From the NCBI RefSeq assembly GCF_032050975.1, contig NZ_CP116967.1:3965001-4029000 (forward strand): 64,000 bases of DNA, in the 5' to 3' direction. This document shows positions 37,675 through 47,783 of this stretch, piece by piece. The stretch is from Candidatus Nitrospira allomarina. GTDB lineage: Bacteria > Nitrospirota > Nitrospiria > Nitrospirales > UBA8639. Made by a program: the position numbers and the translations under genes. Numbering within the stretch: the stretch's first letter is position 1; each line of letters opens with the position of its first letter. Below the pieces are notes generated by a model. The model did not search any database. It was not told the DNA's origin and was given only the letters and a program-made list of their open reading frames with translations.

Positions 37675-38142
37675 ATGTCCATTCAGCAACATTTAAGTCA
37701 GTGGTGTCAAACCAGAGGACTCTCTCTGGCCGACCTTAGTCAACAAACGGGCGTGGCCCTGGCGAAACTTCAGGATTTCCAAAAGGGCAACTGGGACCCT
37801 CCGTTGTCCACGATGTCGTTAATTGCCGAATCTTTGAATGTGCCTGAATCCTGGCTCCATCATGATCCCCGAACCCTTCTACGATTGTGGAATGAATCTG
37901 ACGAGGACAATCCGGAACTTCCGAGCACCTCTTCTCCCGATCCCCTATTTCAACGAATTATCCAAACCAGCCGTGATTACCAAGATCTCTTCGTCTTGCT
38001 CACCAGCCTGCTGCACCACGGTGATCCAAAATTAATTCGCGCCGCTCAGGTTAACCTCCAAAGCCTTTTCAAGCAGGTGCGCCCCACCACTGTCCCCTGG
38101 GGGTCGAGACCTCCAGGACACTTCGAACCTCCCAACGATTAA
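37675..38142 (+). CDS. XRE-like helix-turn-helix protein
   Basis: A 155-residue protein whose first 65 residues form a lambda-repressor-type HTH: WCQTRGLSLADLSQQTGVALAKLQDFQKG followed by STMSLIAESLNVPESWL, given here as GLSLADLSQQTGVALAKL and the later helix. The rest is helical (DLFVLLTSLLHHGDPKLIRAA) with no known ligand domain; 'l...L.......iraa..nL..L' suggests a dimerising bundle. It probably regulates transcription; the target is unknown. It is divergent from ogt, so it could regulate that gap. Confidence 0.7.
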   Translation: MSIQQHLSQWCQTRGLSLADLSQQTGVALAKLQDFQKGNWDPPLSTMSLIAESLNVPESWLHHDPRTLLRLWNESDEDNPELPSTSSPDPLFQRIIQTSRDYQDLFVLLTSLLHHGDPKLIRAAQVNLQSLFKQVRPTTVPWGSRPPGHFEPPND

Positions 38143-38196
38143 CCACCCACACCTTCTCACTCAAAGGTTGAGTTGAACCAAAGAAAGAATTGGCTG

Positions 38197-38601
38197 TTAT
38201 GAAAATGGGACAGGAACGGGAGAAGAACTAGCGTAACCTACCAGAGCCCTTTGCACGGTTTGGAGAAGCTCATCAACAGTAAAGGGTTTTTGCAGGGTGC
38301 AGATCGGCTGGAATATTTGATGAGGGCCCTTCATCGGTCCACCAGATCTAGGAATATTTCCCGTCAGAGTGATCATCGGAATGCTAGAAGATTGTTTATT
38401 AACGGGTGGAGTGAATTCGGCTTCTCTCTCTTCCATCGCCAACACATCCATAATAATCAAGGACGCTTGGAAATTTTCATGATTTTGAAGCCCCTCCTGG
38501 CAGGACTTTGCGGCCATAACCATATACCCGGCTGTTTCCAAAGAAAGAGAAACGGACTCCCTCACCTGGATATCATTGTCTATCACCAAAATCCTATTCA
38601 T
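38197..38601 (-). CDS. Single-domain response regulator
   Basis: A 134-residue receiver-like protein. It has IDND near the start, the likely phospho-acceptor Asp in LIIMDVLAMEE, the Thr in MITLTGN and the Lys in LQKPFTVDEL. The segment after the phospho-acceptor is unusual: it lacks the normal 'MP..dG' and has a Glu-rich insertion (EEREAEFTPP), so the active-site surface may be altered. It carries no output domain. The kinase partner is not adjacent. Confidence 0.7.
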   Translation of the reverse strand: MNRILVIDNDIQVRESVSLSLETAGYMVMAAKSCQEGLQNHENFQASLIIMDVLAMEEREAEFTPPVNKQSSSIPMITLTGNIPRSGGPMKGPHQIFQPICTLQKPFTVDELLQTVQRALVGYASSSPVPVPFS

Positions 38602-38900
38602 GTGTTAACCAAAAGTTATTCACCAATAAAAATGCTGGTCGCTAGTGAAAAAGGCCCAATTTCTTCGCAAATTAAAAAAGCAATTTATGTTCCTTCCCAT
38701 TTAAAATCGTCTGTCAAAGAAATTTTCCCTTAAAAATCAAAACGTTACGTCCATTATCTCAAAAATGGTTAAGTGACCGACATGAAGGAGGAAACATGCA
38801 ATATGCAGGGATCATCATTCACCATTTTCCATAATCCCTAATGCACCTTACAAACCACCGGACTGGTCCTGGAGCAATCCGAACAACCCACGAACAATCC
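38602..38900. other. Intergenic, AT-rich, no gene seen
   Basis: About 300 bases between two minus-strand genes. A plus-strand frame crosses it from 38251 but is antisense to the receiver gene and has no start signal. It may hold the promoter of the receiver gene; no clear boxes were picked out. Confidence 0.35.
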
Positions 38901-40232
38901 TTAAAATTTGTGTAAGGGGACATCCAACCTGCGACTGTTTCTCCATAGCCAGAATAGTTGAAATCCTAAGCCGCTAAGCATCGCGGCCAAGCCCACATAT
39001 AATCCGGTCACTTCTCCATAAAGTACTCCCGCCAATAAAAAGATGGAACTTCCAAACAGATACAAACACACGGCTTGAGTAATAACAGAAGTCTTCCCAC
39101 GATGAACAAACTGGCCTTGAAAAAAACTCTCCCATGGACTCAAAGCGGGAAAAATTACCATGAGCCAGAGCGCTGTGGAGGCCAACACGGTCAGTTCAGG
39201 AGTCAGAGCCGCGCCCCATTCAAACCAGAGAGTGGAGAGAGGAGTGGCAGCAATCAGAAAAAGGATTCCGCTCGTACAGATTGAAACCATTGTCACAAAT
39301 TTCTTCAAAGGGCCGAGAAAATGCGGTCGGTCATACAGAGCGACAACCACCTCCTGCATCGCTAATCCTCCACTCCGAAACACAAATGAGAGGCCACCTA
39401 ACACCGGCCAGACAGCCAAGGACTCTATAGCGTTTGGCATCCGACTGATGGCCGCACTGACAATCGGTAAATTCCCAAGGGAAATGAGTGGAGTAAATGC
39501 AAGAGGCCAATAAAACACCCGTAATTGATTCAGTGTGAGAGGCGATGGATGCACAGGACTCATTTGAAGATTGGTGAGGATCGGACGCACGAAAAACAGA
39601 ATAAAGCCAGCCTCGACCATTGCCCCAGAAGACATCGCGACCGTTGCCACAACAATCCCCGGGAAACTCTGTAGAACTATTCCGCAAAATAAGACCGAAC
39701 TGCTTACAAATAAACGGACCAAGGTTCCAAGCCCAATCAGGCGCGTCTGTCCTGCCCGAATCACCACTCCCTGAAAAAACCTTCTCACCGCAATCGAGAG
39801 CGTCCATGGCGTCATGCATTGAAGACCGATTCTGGCCGGTTCCACAATAATATCTGGAACACCTAACACGTCTTGTACGATCATCCCGTACACCGGCGTA
39901 AAAGCCACGACGACATGAACGACGGTTAGAAGACTTCCCAAGACCACAATGAAATTTCGAATAAGCCGGTAGGCCAACCAATCCTTACATAAGGCGGTAG
40001 AGGCAACCAGAATCATTATGACGGGTGCCTCGATCAATAATGAGAGAGGAAAAACCACCCCACCATAGGCGGCTAAATGGACCTCAGGATCGGCCAAGCG
40101 GGAAACCGTGGCTGTGATCAGTGGAAACTCCAGACCCATGAGCATCCAACTCGCGGCCAAGGGCCACCACATGCGGAAAATCGTGAGGAACGGAGAAGGA
40201 GGGGCAGGTAGGGCCTGCGTGTTAGCAGTCAC
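38901..40232 (-). CDS. MOP-superfamily multi-helix transporter (ANKH/MATE-like)
   Basis: A 443-residue integral membrane protein with about 12 hydrophobic segments. The opening MWWPLAASWMLMGLEFPLIT and the SRLADPEVHLAAYGG loop resemble prokaryotic homologues of the progressive ankylosis protein within the MOP (MATE/flippase) superfamily. The twofold arrangement FWPLAF...PIVSAAISRM in the second half repeats the first. The substrate is unknown; export of small anions or lipids would be typical of the superfamily. It lies downstream of the third BrxC/BrxD-like ATPase gene on the same strand, separated by a hairpin, so they are probably separate units. Confidence 0.65.
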   Translation of the reverse strand: MTANTQALPAPPSPFLTIFRMWWPLAASWMLMGLEFPLITATVSRLADPEVHLAAYGGVVFPLSLLIEAPVIMILVASTALCKDWLAYRLIRNFIVVLGSLLTVVHVVVAFTPVYGMIVQDVLGVPDIIVEPARIGLQCMTPWTLSIAVRRFFQGVVIRAGQTRLIGLGTLVRLFVSSSVLFCGIVLQSFPGIVVATVAMSSGAMVEAGFILFFVRPILTNLQMSPVHPSPLTLNQLRVFYWPLAFTPLISLGNLPIVSAAISRMPNAIESLAVWPVLGGLSFVFRSGGLAMQEVVVALYDRPHFLGPLKKFVTMVSICTSGILFLIAATPLSTLWFEWGAALTPELTVLASTALWLMVIFPALSPWESFFQGQFVHRGKTSVITQAVCLYLFGSSIFLLAGVLYGEVTGLYVGLAAMLSGLGFQLFWLWRNSRRLDVPLHKF

Positions 40233-40375
40233 GAAACGACAAGCGGATCAAAAGGAACCCAAATGCACACTGTCCAAAATGGACAGGAAGCCTGAGAGGA
40301 GGCAAAAAGGAAAACAGGTTCATTGGCAAATGGATGCGGCTACATCATTAGGGGAAAGTAAAGTAGGGCGTCTTG

Positions 40376-40400
40376 CACGAAAGGGAACCGCCCTTTCGTG
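40376..40400. terminator. Strong hairpin after the third ATPase gene
   Basis: CACGAAAGGG at 40376-40385 pairs perfectly with CCCTTTCGTG at 40391-40400, a 10-base stem with a 5-base loop. It lies 55 bases after the ATPase stop on the minus strand. No T tract follows directly, so termination is likely but not certain. Confidence 0.5.
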
Positions 40401-40454
40401 ATGAGCCTACCTTATCATGAACGCGAGGTGTTCGCCAAAAGGTCAGAACCTGAG

Positions 40455-43040
40455 TTAGCAAGTCGTTTTAGGGCCATTCGTGAAGGAGCCAGAGGTGTGT
40501 GGAGTCCCGGGGGCAACAAATTCCTGGTTTTCAGATTTTCCCGCCATGGTCGAATCGGTTTCCACCGCAAAACGCCCCCCATGGCTTTTCTCCTGGTTAT
40601 CCCCTTTCGCGTTGGCTTCCTGCACCTCTTCCTGGTCCACACAAGACGGCTTCCATGTCGAAGCTTCTATTTCACACGCTTCCCCGGGATAGAAACGAAG
40701 TGAATCCCAATGTGTCACCCAACTTTTCACATATTTCCGCATACTGGTTCCTGGAATAATTTGGGCCGGATCATTTGCCGCATTTTCCCACATATGCCAC
40801 CCATGCCCCTTCAGATGAAGCGATCGAATCGTTTGATAGGATTCCTGAATAATATCGTTCGGTGGCTGTCCTAGGGGAATACGTTGGGTCTCCAATAAGC
40901 CCATACCTTTCTCCGCTTTGTCGGCGAGTATTCGTTCGGCTTCCGACTGCTTCGTTCGAAGTTTCTCCAACAGTTTGACCTTGTCACCTTTTTTCTCTAA
41001 GACTTCTTCCCGAAAATCATTGGTTAAGGCCAGCACAGCACCCAATCCTGGCAGAGTAGGACCGCCATCTAAATTCATGAGGCGTGCCACTTCGGCATAA
41101 GATTTCGCACGCTGGTTCACCGAATACCGGCCAATCAGTTCGGCTTCATCGATCAGCAAAATCCACCCGGCATATCCCGCGGCTTGCATCAGACGAGCAG
41201 CAAACTGAAAGCGCTGAAGCGCCAATTCTGCAGCCGATATTTTTCCAAACGCATACCGCTCTCCAAATCCGGCTTCTTGCAGGTACTTTTTTAAATCCCC
41301 GACTCCGATGGGGTCTCCCGTCCAAAATCGAGTCATCCGGTGGCCCAATTCCATATCGGAGCTCAATCGTTCATACAGCATCAACGTAGCGGCAAACCTG
41401 GCATCAATCTGACTTTCCGGATTATTCACCCACGTCACAAGATCCTTATAGCGCGGTGCCCAGACATCACATTGACCCGCAATTTCCGAAAACACTTCCC
41501 CTCGTTTGTCAGGAATCACTGCAGCTTCGATCGCAGAATAATACAAACGGACAGGATGATACAGAGGCGTTTCCTTACTGATCACAATCCTACTGCAGAT
41601 GAAATTGGCATCCAGCGCCAGGTTTTGAAGATACTCCAGGATATGCGATTTTCCACTGCCAAACGCGCCCTCGATCACCATACCACGTGGGCACGGACCC
41701 GTAGTAATATTTTGCTGTGTGGCTTCTAATAACCGCCGAAAACGTCCCTCCACCTCGGGCTGAAGACATCCAAGCGTCGTTACCACATGCCGGTTCGGAA
41801 CCCCCGCCCGAAGACCTTCAATAACACGACGGGCTTCTCCATCAGGCACCATTCTCCTCGGCGTGGCGGTGGAAGCAGTATGCTCTTCTTCAGAAACCTG
41901 CTGCTGATGATCCTGAATTCGGACCAACGAGGCCAATGGATTCTGACGGTGTTTCGGACGAACATCATCCCACACTCGCAATTTTAAAGCCTCGTACCGA
42001 TCCACACCACGGCGGGAGTCGGTCAGGAACTCCTGTGGAGCCATGACCACCATCAGCAAGCCTTCCATTTCATCAGCCGAATCAATAAATTGACGAAGCA
42101 ATTCATACAAATCTATGGTGGCTGAAGGCGAAAATGACAGAGAGCCGTCATTGGGCAAGCCATCCTTTTTCATAAGATACCGAGAGATATCGAGCGAAAG
42201 AATGAGGCCTCCCTGTCCCGTTAAACGAAGCCAGCGCGTTAAAGAAGACAGCATGTACCGTGCATTATGACGCGAAATTTTTTGATAGATCAGGGCCTTT
42301 TTAACTCCACCCACCAGTCGAAGGTCTCCACACAACCATTCTTTCACCGCTGAGGCCAAGACACGATCGGCATCGCCCGCATCCAACTGAGCCATACACA
42401 GCCGGATCATCGCCATGCGAAATTCACGGCACAGGCCCGAATCGCCTTCAATCGCTTTTTCCATCCATGTTTGAATATCCCGGCGGAGCATCGGCTCCTT
42501 CCGTTCATTCACCATTGCAACCTGCCGCAACGAGAATTCCTGTCGGTCTGAAGGAATTTGGTGCCCATGCTCTTCGAGTAACCTTTGGAGAAACCGATAA
42601 GCGAGTTCATCCCAATCTATTTGTTTGGCAATTTTCTGAAACAGTCGCTCGATCATGTGGGCTTTTGTGAATCGCGCGTCGACTTTTGCCAAGATATATC
42701 CTTCACGTTTGGCCAGTCCCTCTAATTCTTGTTGGCAGGTTTTTAATCCGTCTTCACCCGTGAACACGGCAAATTTGACTGCTCCACCCCCCTCACGAAC
42801 AAAACTCCCAAGATATTCATGGTGAAGAATTCCCAGCCATTCGCTTAGAGCCAGGTTAAATCGGGGCTCCTCCTCGGAGTGAATATTGTGCTTGGGCGAT
42901 GGTTTCATATCCGACCGATGTTGTTGCACAGATTCCGGCTTCTCTGGACAGGAGTCCGAGAGCAAAGAAAGGGAGGAGGGAAGACCTTCTTCTGTTCTCA
43001 CGGATTGTAAGCGATTTAAGGCCTCAATTAATTTGCTCAT
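40455..43040 (-). CDS. BrxC/BrxD-like (DUF2791-type) tandem P-loop ATPase, paralog 3
   Basis: An 861-residue third member of the family, about 30 kb from the other two. It has an extra N-terminal 60 residues beginning MSKLIEALNRLQ and then Ser/Pro-rich, probably disordered text. The N-terminal module (about 65-375) has GGGAVKFAVF instead of a P-loop and LILSLDISR at the Walker B strand. The C-terminal module has EGLRAGVPNRHV, Walker A GAFGSGKS at 458-465, VISKETPLYH and Walker B with D631-E632 in WILLIDEAELIGRYS. The end has SMRKYVKSWVTHWDS and a longer charged tail. By eye its N-terminal half is closer to paralog 1 than to paralog 2. The ATG has GAAGGAA upstream. It follows the DUF6499-like gene by 111 bases. 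Confidence 0.75.
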   Translation of the reverse strand: MSKLIEALNRLQSVRTEEGLPSSLSLLSDSCPEKPESVQQHRSDMKPSPKHNIHSEEEPRFNLALSEWLGILHHEYLGSFVREGGGAVKFAVFTGEDGLKTCQQELEGLAKREGYILAKVDARFTKAHMIERLFQKIAKQIDWDELAYRFLQRLLEEHGHQIPSDRQEFSLRQVAMVNERKEPMLRRDIQTWMEKAIEGDSGLCREFRMAMIRLCMAQLDAGDADRVLASAVKEWLCGDLRLVGGVKKALIYQKISRHNARYMLSSLTRWLRLTGQGGLILSLDISRYLMKKDGLPNDGSLSFSPSATIDLYELLRQFIDSADEMEGLLMVVMAPQEFLTDSRRGVDRYEALKLRVWDDVRPKHRQNPLASLVRIQDHQQQVSEEEHTASTATPRRMVPDGEARRVIEGLRAGVPNRHVVTTLGCLQPEVEGRFRRLLEATQQNITTGPCPRGMVIEGAFGSGKSHILEYLQNLALDANFICSRIVISKETPLYHPVRLYYSAIEAAVIPDKRGEVFSEIAGQCDVWAPRYKDLVTWVNNPESQIDARFAATLMLYERLSSDMELGHRMTRFWTGDPIGVGDLKKYLQEAGFGERYAFGKISAAELALQRFQFAARLMQAAGYAGWILLIDEAELIGRYSVNQRAKSYAEVARLMNLDGGPTLPGLGAVLALTNDFREEVLEKKGDKVKLLEKLRTKQSEAERILADKAEKGMGLLETQRIPLGQPPNDIIQESYQTIRSLHLKGHGWHMWENAANDPAQIIPGTSMRKYVKSWVTHWDSLRFYPGEACEIEASTWKPSCVDQEEVQEANAKGDNQEKSHGGRFAVETDSTMAGKSENQEFVAPGTPHTSGSFTNGPKTTC

Positions 43041-43151
43041 CGTACGGTTCCTTCCCCCATGTTCATTCTGAAATTTTCAGATTTCTCCCACTTCGCACCT
43101 GTTTCAATGACCATGCCCACACGCTGCCGGGCTCCCGTAACCTTGCACCTC

Positions 43152-43892
43152 TTACACAGGAAAATGCACACTGATTTGACAGGCACGTTTATACAATTGA
43201 TTGGCTCGCGCTTCGCATATGTCATCATCGTGTAAATGAAATAACGTTCGCCCGATTTCATAAAACGGCACGCCGAGATCCACGGCATCCAGCACGCGGA
43301 GATACATCGGCCATTCATCCCGACATTTTCGCCGTTCGAGATTTCGACCGACTTGATGTTTTTGCCATTCCAGAAGATCTGCCTTCACTTTTTCAATTTG
43401 CCCCGACAACGGCTTTTTCAGATCAAACACCGCCGCCATTCGCCATTCCGACAAACACAGGGTGACCTCTTCACCTCCCCCCAGCCAATCCGGTCCCTGT
43501 CCGAAATAGATCCGACCGTAATTCGAATCAAATGACAACATCCAGGGTTTGGCAATGGAGGGATTCGGAAGGCCACTGAGATGATATTTTTCTAATGAAT
43601 TCGGCATCCGGGCTTTAAATGCCGGATGATCCGGCGTAAAAACTTTTTTGCGATACCGAGTGGGATACTGAGGATCTTTGGCACAAGACAGATCAAAATC
43701 GTATGTTTGCAGATAGTGTTGTTCCCAATCCTTCCGGTAATCTGAACGACGCCGGAGAAACTCCCACCGCCAAAAGGTATCGTTTAAACTCTGGGCGCAG
43801 GGATAGGTCTCCTCACGTTGCCAGTTGGGAACGGGCCCTACTATTCGTGGATGCCGGTGTATTTCCTTGGGCGGTCGTTTACTGTTCGACAT
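43152..43892 (-). CDS. DUF6499-like protein upstream of ATPase paralog 3
   Basis: A 246-residue cytoplasmic protein. FWRWEFLRRRSDYRKDWEQ near residue 40 matches the 'a.eFLRRn..Yr.dw' opening of the DUF6499 (transcriptional-regulator-like) domain. The second half, with VTLCLSEWRMAAVFDLKKPL, a helical QIEKVKADLLEWQKHQ and YLRVLDAVDLGVPFYEIGRTLF, resembles the DUF2285-like C-terminal part common in these proteins, ending in a possible helix-turn-helix. DNA binding is inferred. It is just upstream of the third BrxC/BrxD-like ATPase on the same strand, so it is likely a partner or regulator of that gene. Confidence 0.6.
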   Translation of the reverse strand: MSNSKRPPKEIHRHPRIVGPVPNWQREETYPCAQSLNDTFWRWEFLRRRSDYRKDWEQHYLQTYDFDLSCAKDPQYPTRYRKKVFTPDHPAFKARMPNSLEKYHLSGLPNPSIAKPWMLSFDSNYGRIYFGQGPDWLGGGEEVTLCLSEWRMAAVFDLKKPLSGQIEKVKADLLEWQKHQVGRNLERRKCRDEWPMYLRVLDAVDLGVPFYEIGRTLFHLHDDDICEARANQLYKRACQISVHFPV

Positions 43893-44801
43893 ATCGCCGG
43901 ACCTCCTGTTCGGGAGTATTCAAAGTGGATCGCGGGATATGAGGTACGTGCCGGATCCGAAGAGAGCCAAAGACAGTCAATCCCGTCTTACGCGACATTC
44001 CAGCAACCAGCCTCAAAACCGCAAGGACTCAGGAATACTGATAGCACGGTCAAAAAAAGAATGGATTCGGTTCTCAAACTACCATACGAACAAACGAGGC
44101 AGGTGTCGGGAGATGAGCTGAGTAATCTTTACTCATGATGAGGAGAACAGGTTTTGCGCCTTGACCAAGACACTCCATGGACCCATCCAAACCAGGAGAG
44201 CACCGTCACACAACAAGCTAAAGCAACCATGGCCAAGACAAAACAAATTTTCCCTAACATGACGAAGACCCCCAGGATAGCGGTTCTTCATTCCTGCCTC
44301 TACTCTCTGTATCGGCAGGGTTTTTACAGGTCTTTACTCGATGCCTAAAAAAACATACCCTTTCTTTAAAGAAAATAACTCCAAAAATTCTACAAAACAA
44401 TGGGCAAGACTTTCTTCCCGGCAATTTGCCTCTTTTTTCTTTAAAAAACAATGAATTATAGAAAAATTTCTATTGGGAAACTCCTCAGGGGGCGTTTTCA
44501 AGTCCACAACACCTTTCAGAGTTCAGATTCCCGGTTCAGCCAAGGTTTTGAGCAAACCACTACTCCATTGAACCGGAGAGTAGAAAAAAACTTATAAATA
44601 CAGAGCCCGGTTGGTTGGCACACCCATCATCGGGACCAGTGGGATTGGATCAGGGTCCCAGAACCGATTAGTTGAGACATTTCTCTCAAAGAACCAGCCA
44701 TTTGGCAAAGAAGGAGCCAGAACTTGTGAGTGTCCTGCGACAAGAACCACCAGAGATCTTAAATTCTTCCGCCAGTGTCGATTCAACAAAAAAAAACAAC
44801 C
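43893..44801. other. Long intergenic region with AT-rich palindrome
   Basis: About 900 bases with no supported gene. TTTCTTTAAAGAAA at 44361-44374 is a perfect 14-base palindrome inside an AT-rich stretch that also holds a TTTTCTTTAAAAAA copy near 44430; these might be binding sites or chance. Two overlapping 65-70 codon frames near 44600-44820 on opposite strands have no start signals. Confidence 0.4.
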
Positions 44802-45428
44802 ATGCCTGACTTCAAGGGATTAGGCGCTGGAGCTGGACCTTCTCCTCTGGCGCAAACCAGCGTCATCCTGTTTCATAAGCCCAAAGGGTATCTGGTGACT
44901 CGAAAGGATGAGAGGGAGAGAAAAACAGTCTATCATATCCTACCGCCTTTCCTATTGCAGGAAGGCTGGGTACCAATCGGCCGATTGGACAAAGACTCCC
45001 GTGGCCTCCTCCTCTTCACTCAAGATGGAACAATAGTTGACCGACTCACCGCGCCAGGCGGATGCGAAAAAACCTATGATGTTGAGATCCGGGGAAGAAT
45101 TTCAGACGATGACTTATCCCTTGTATTACAGGGAGTTTCCACTTCCATCGGAATATTAAAAGTACACAGGGTTACAAAAAAAAGAGAAGTCGGACCCAAA
45201 ACACAGCTTGAGGTCGTCTTACGGGAGGGGAAAAACCGGCATCTCCGTCGAATCTTTCATGCCCTGAAAGATCCAAAATTTCAAACGCCGCTCAAAGTTC
45301 TCGATCTCAAACGCGTACAAATCGGCCCTTTGCCCTTGGATATCCCGGTAGGAACATGGAGATTTTCAACACCCGACGAGGAGACGCAATTGTTGGCTAT
45401 TTGCAAAATATCAATACCTCGGGGTTGA
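44802..45428 (+). CDS. RsuA/RluE-family 23S rRNA pseudouridine synthase
   Basis: About 208 residues from the ATG at 44802; a GTG at 44775 is an alternative, and neither has a clear ribosome binding site. The catalytic Asp lies in IGRLDKDSRGLLLFT. LFHKPKGYLVTRKD, the 'KtY.V' strand (CEKTYDVEIRG) and REGKNRHLRRIF are the other RsuA/RluE motifs. No N-terminal S4 domain is present, as in RluE. It isomerises a uridine in rRNA or, in other members, tRNA; the E. coli RluE site is U2457 of 23S rRNA, but the target here is inferred. Convergent with glnS. Confidence 0.85.
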   Translation: MPDFKGLGAGAGPSPLAQTSVILFHKPKGYLVTRKDERERKTVYHILPPFLLQEGWVPIGRLDKDSRGLLLFTQDGTIVDRLTAPGGCEKTYDVEIRGRISDDDLSLVLQGVSTSIGILKVHRVTKKREVGPKTQLEVVLREGKNRHLRRIFHALKDPKFQTPLKVLDLKRVQIGPLPLDIPVGTWRFSTPDEETQLLAICKISIPRG

Positions 45429-45447
45429 ATCTGTGGTGAAAGCGCCC

Positions 45448-47136
45448 TCATTTCTTATCAATTTTCGCCCAAGTATCTCGAAGAGGTACCGTCCGGTTAA
45501 AGACCAAATGGTCCTGAGTAGAATCCGGATCAAGACAAAAATATCCCTGCCGCTCAAACTGAAACCGACTACCTGATGACGCCCCTCTGAGACCGGGTTC
45601 GACCTGGCAATCAGATAACACGGTTAAGGAATGTGGATTGAGCAGATGGTGCAGGTCCTGAGTGTCACCCCCCGAACCGGGATTCGGTTGAGTCAACAAG
45701 GCCTCATACAATCTTACTTCGGCAGGAAGGGCATGCTGAGCAGAGACCCAGTGGAGAGTCCCTTTTACCTTTCGACTTGATTGACTTCCGCCACTTTTCG
45801 TCTCAGGATCGAAGGTACATCGTAGAGCCGCCACTTCTCCGGTTTCGGGATCCTTTTCAACACCGACACAGCGAATGATATAGGCATAGCGAAGACGTAC
45901 TTCCTGCCCTGGAGATAACCGAAAAAACTTTTTAGGTGGATCTTCCCGAAAATCATCCTGTTCAATATACAGCTCACGGGAGAAAGGGATTTCCCGTTTG
46001 CCCTGGGTGGGATCCTCAGGATTATTGATCGCCTGTAAGATCTCAACCTGCCCAACCGGATAATTTTCAATAATGACCTTCAGAGGATGCAATACCGCCA
46101 TCACCCGCGGCGCCGACCGGTTCAGATCTTCTCGAATAGCATGCTCCAACAAGGCCATTTCAATCACACTGTCACGTTTCGCCACCCCCACCCGCTCACA
46201 AAAATTTCGAATCGCTTCAGGCGTGTAACCCCGACGCCGAAGCCCTTTCAAGGTGGGCAACCGGGGATCCCCCCACCCGTCCACATGTTTCTCTTCCACC
46301 AACTGGTGAAGCTTGCGTTTACTCATCATGGTATGCCCGAGATTCAAACGGGCGAATTCAATTTGCTGGGGATAACACGAGACTTCACACACCCGGAGCA
46401 ACCAATCATATAAGGGACGGTGATCCTCAAACTCCAGCGTACACAACGAATGCGTAATGCCCTCCAACGAGTCGGAAAGAGGATGCGCAAAGTCATAGGT
46501 CGGATAGAGGCACCAGTCATCACCGGTCCGATAGTGCGTGGCATGTCGGATACGATACAAGGCAGGATCTCTCAGATTAATATTAGGCGAGGCCATGTCA
46601 ATTTTGGCACGCAACACATGGGCCCCGTCCTCAAATTCTCCGGACCGCATCCGGGCAAATAAGGCCAAATTTTCTTCAATAGTACGATTCCGGTACGGGC
46701 TATCCTTCCCTGGCTCAGTCAGCGTCCCTCGAAACACCCGGATCTCCTCGGCCGTTAAACTATCGACATAGGCATGGCCGGATTGAATCAGTCGCACCGC
46801 AAATTGATACAACTGCTCAAAATAGTCTGAGGCAAAAAAGAGGCGATCATCCCAATCAAAACCCAACCACCGGACATCTTCCTGAATGGAAGAGACATAT
46901 TCCATGTTCTCCTTGGTCGGATTCGTATCATCGAAACGAAGATTACACAGCCCACCGAATTCTCCGGCAATGCCAAAATTCAAACAGATGGATTTCGCAT
47001 GACCAATATGTAAATGCCCATTAGGTTCAGGGGGAAAACGGGTATGCACTCGTTTGCCAATAGGCTGGTTTTCCAGATCTGCAATAACTTTGGCTCTGAT
47101 AAAGTCGATGGGAACATGTTGGTCTGGTGATGACAT
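45448..47136 (-). CDS. glnS: Glutaminyl-tRNA synthetase
   Basis: A 562-residue class I aminoacyl-tRNA synthetase, close to E. coli GlnRS (554). HIGH-type motif HLHIGHAKS after FPPEPNG, KMSKS-type motif MMSKRKL, and the GlnRS-specific RFDDTNP and YPTYDFAHP are all present. The C-terminal anticodon-binding beta-barrels carry [11 protein letters not shown] and [17 protein letters not shown]. It charges tRNA-Gln directly, so a GatCAB route is not needed for Gln. I use the ATG at 47136; a TTG at 47145 extends it by three codons. In diderm bacteria this gene is thought to be acquired from eukaryotes. Confidence 0.96.
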   Translation of the reverse strand: MSSPDQHVPIDFIRAKVIADLENQPIGKRVHTRFPPEPNGHLHIGHAKSICLNFGIAGEFGGLCNLRFDDTNPTKENMEYVSSIQEDVRWLGFDWDDRLFFASDYFEQLYQFAVRLIQSGHAYVDSLTAEEIRVFRGTLTEPGKDSPYRNRTIEENLALFARMRSGEFEDGAHVLRAKIDMASPNINLRDPALYRIRHATHYRTGDDWCLYPTYDFAHPLSDSLEGITHSLCTLEFEDHRPLYDWLLRVCEVSCYPQQIEFARLNLGHTMMSKRKLHQLVEEKHVDGWGDPRLPTLKGLRRRGYTPEAIRNFCERVGVAKRDSVIEMALLEHAIREDLNRSAPRVMAVLHPLKVIIENYPVGQVEILQAINNPEDPTQGKREIPFSRELYIEQDDFREDPPKKFFRLSPGQEVRLRYAYIIRCVGVEKDPETGEVAALRCTFDPETKSGGSQSSRKVKGTLHWVSAQHALPAEVRLYEALLTQPNPGSGGDTQDLHHLLNPHSLTVLSDCQVEPGLRGASSGSRFQFERQGYFCLDPDSTQDHLVFNRTVPLRDTWAKIDKK

Positions 47137-47783
47137 AATGAACAAGCTTTCAGAAAATTAAATGCAAAAAGTTTCAGCGTCTCGCATCTTCCAAAAACAA
47201 GACTCGGGCCGTGTGATTCCCGTTCCTAGGCATAGAGAATGTCCGAAAAGGTCCGAGAACGGCCTTTCCAAACAACTTTTCCAAACGACCTGTGGGTTAT
47301 TCGCCAGGCTTGGAGAGTACAGTTGCCCCCACGCTACCATGAGTCGCGCCAACTCTCAACACGAGCAAGACAATATTCGATCCTTCAGGGTTACCAAAAC
47401 CCGTCAAACCGGATCCAGACAGAGAAGGCATGAGCGTCGCAAATCTTTAAATGAACAGGCATGACGGCTAGAGCGAAAATGAGGATTCCATTCTGAATCT
47501 GCCGTCTTCTTCTGGTTCGGATTTCAGAAAAGAATGAGGAATCCCTTGTTTTTGGCACGGGACAGATTTAATTCGGCTTCCGGAAATAGATCGGCAAGCC
47601 ACTCCCCGGGGCTTCATCGTTTCATATGGTGGATTCGGATCAAGAACCTTGGGTTAGGGTAGGGAAGGAATGCAAGGGAATGAAGAGTACTGCAACCCCC
47701 CTCAGAAGACCCATTGCCTATTACATGTATTGGAGATGAGGTGGATTACAAAACAACCAACAGCGAACGGACCGCACCGGATT
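47137..47783. other. Intergenic, no gene seen
   Basis: About 650 bases between two minus-strand genes. Several 60-100 codon frames occur on both strands but overlap each other and lack ribosome binding sites or family resemblance. No tRNA-like or hairpin-plus-T structure was found. Confidence 0.4.

Noticed and set aside
39331-39981. A 216-codon minus-strand frame inside the MOP transporter gene
   Set aside because: It overlaps the transporter in another frame, and its product is Ser/Arg/Cys-rich with no hydrophobic pattern; the transporter frame has 12 membrane helices.
44592-44823. Overlapping 65-70 codon frames on both strands before the pseudouridine synthase gene
   Set aside because: Mutually antisense, no start signals, no recognised motif.
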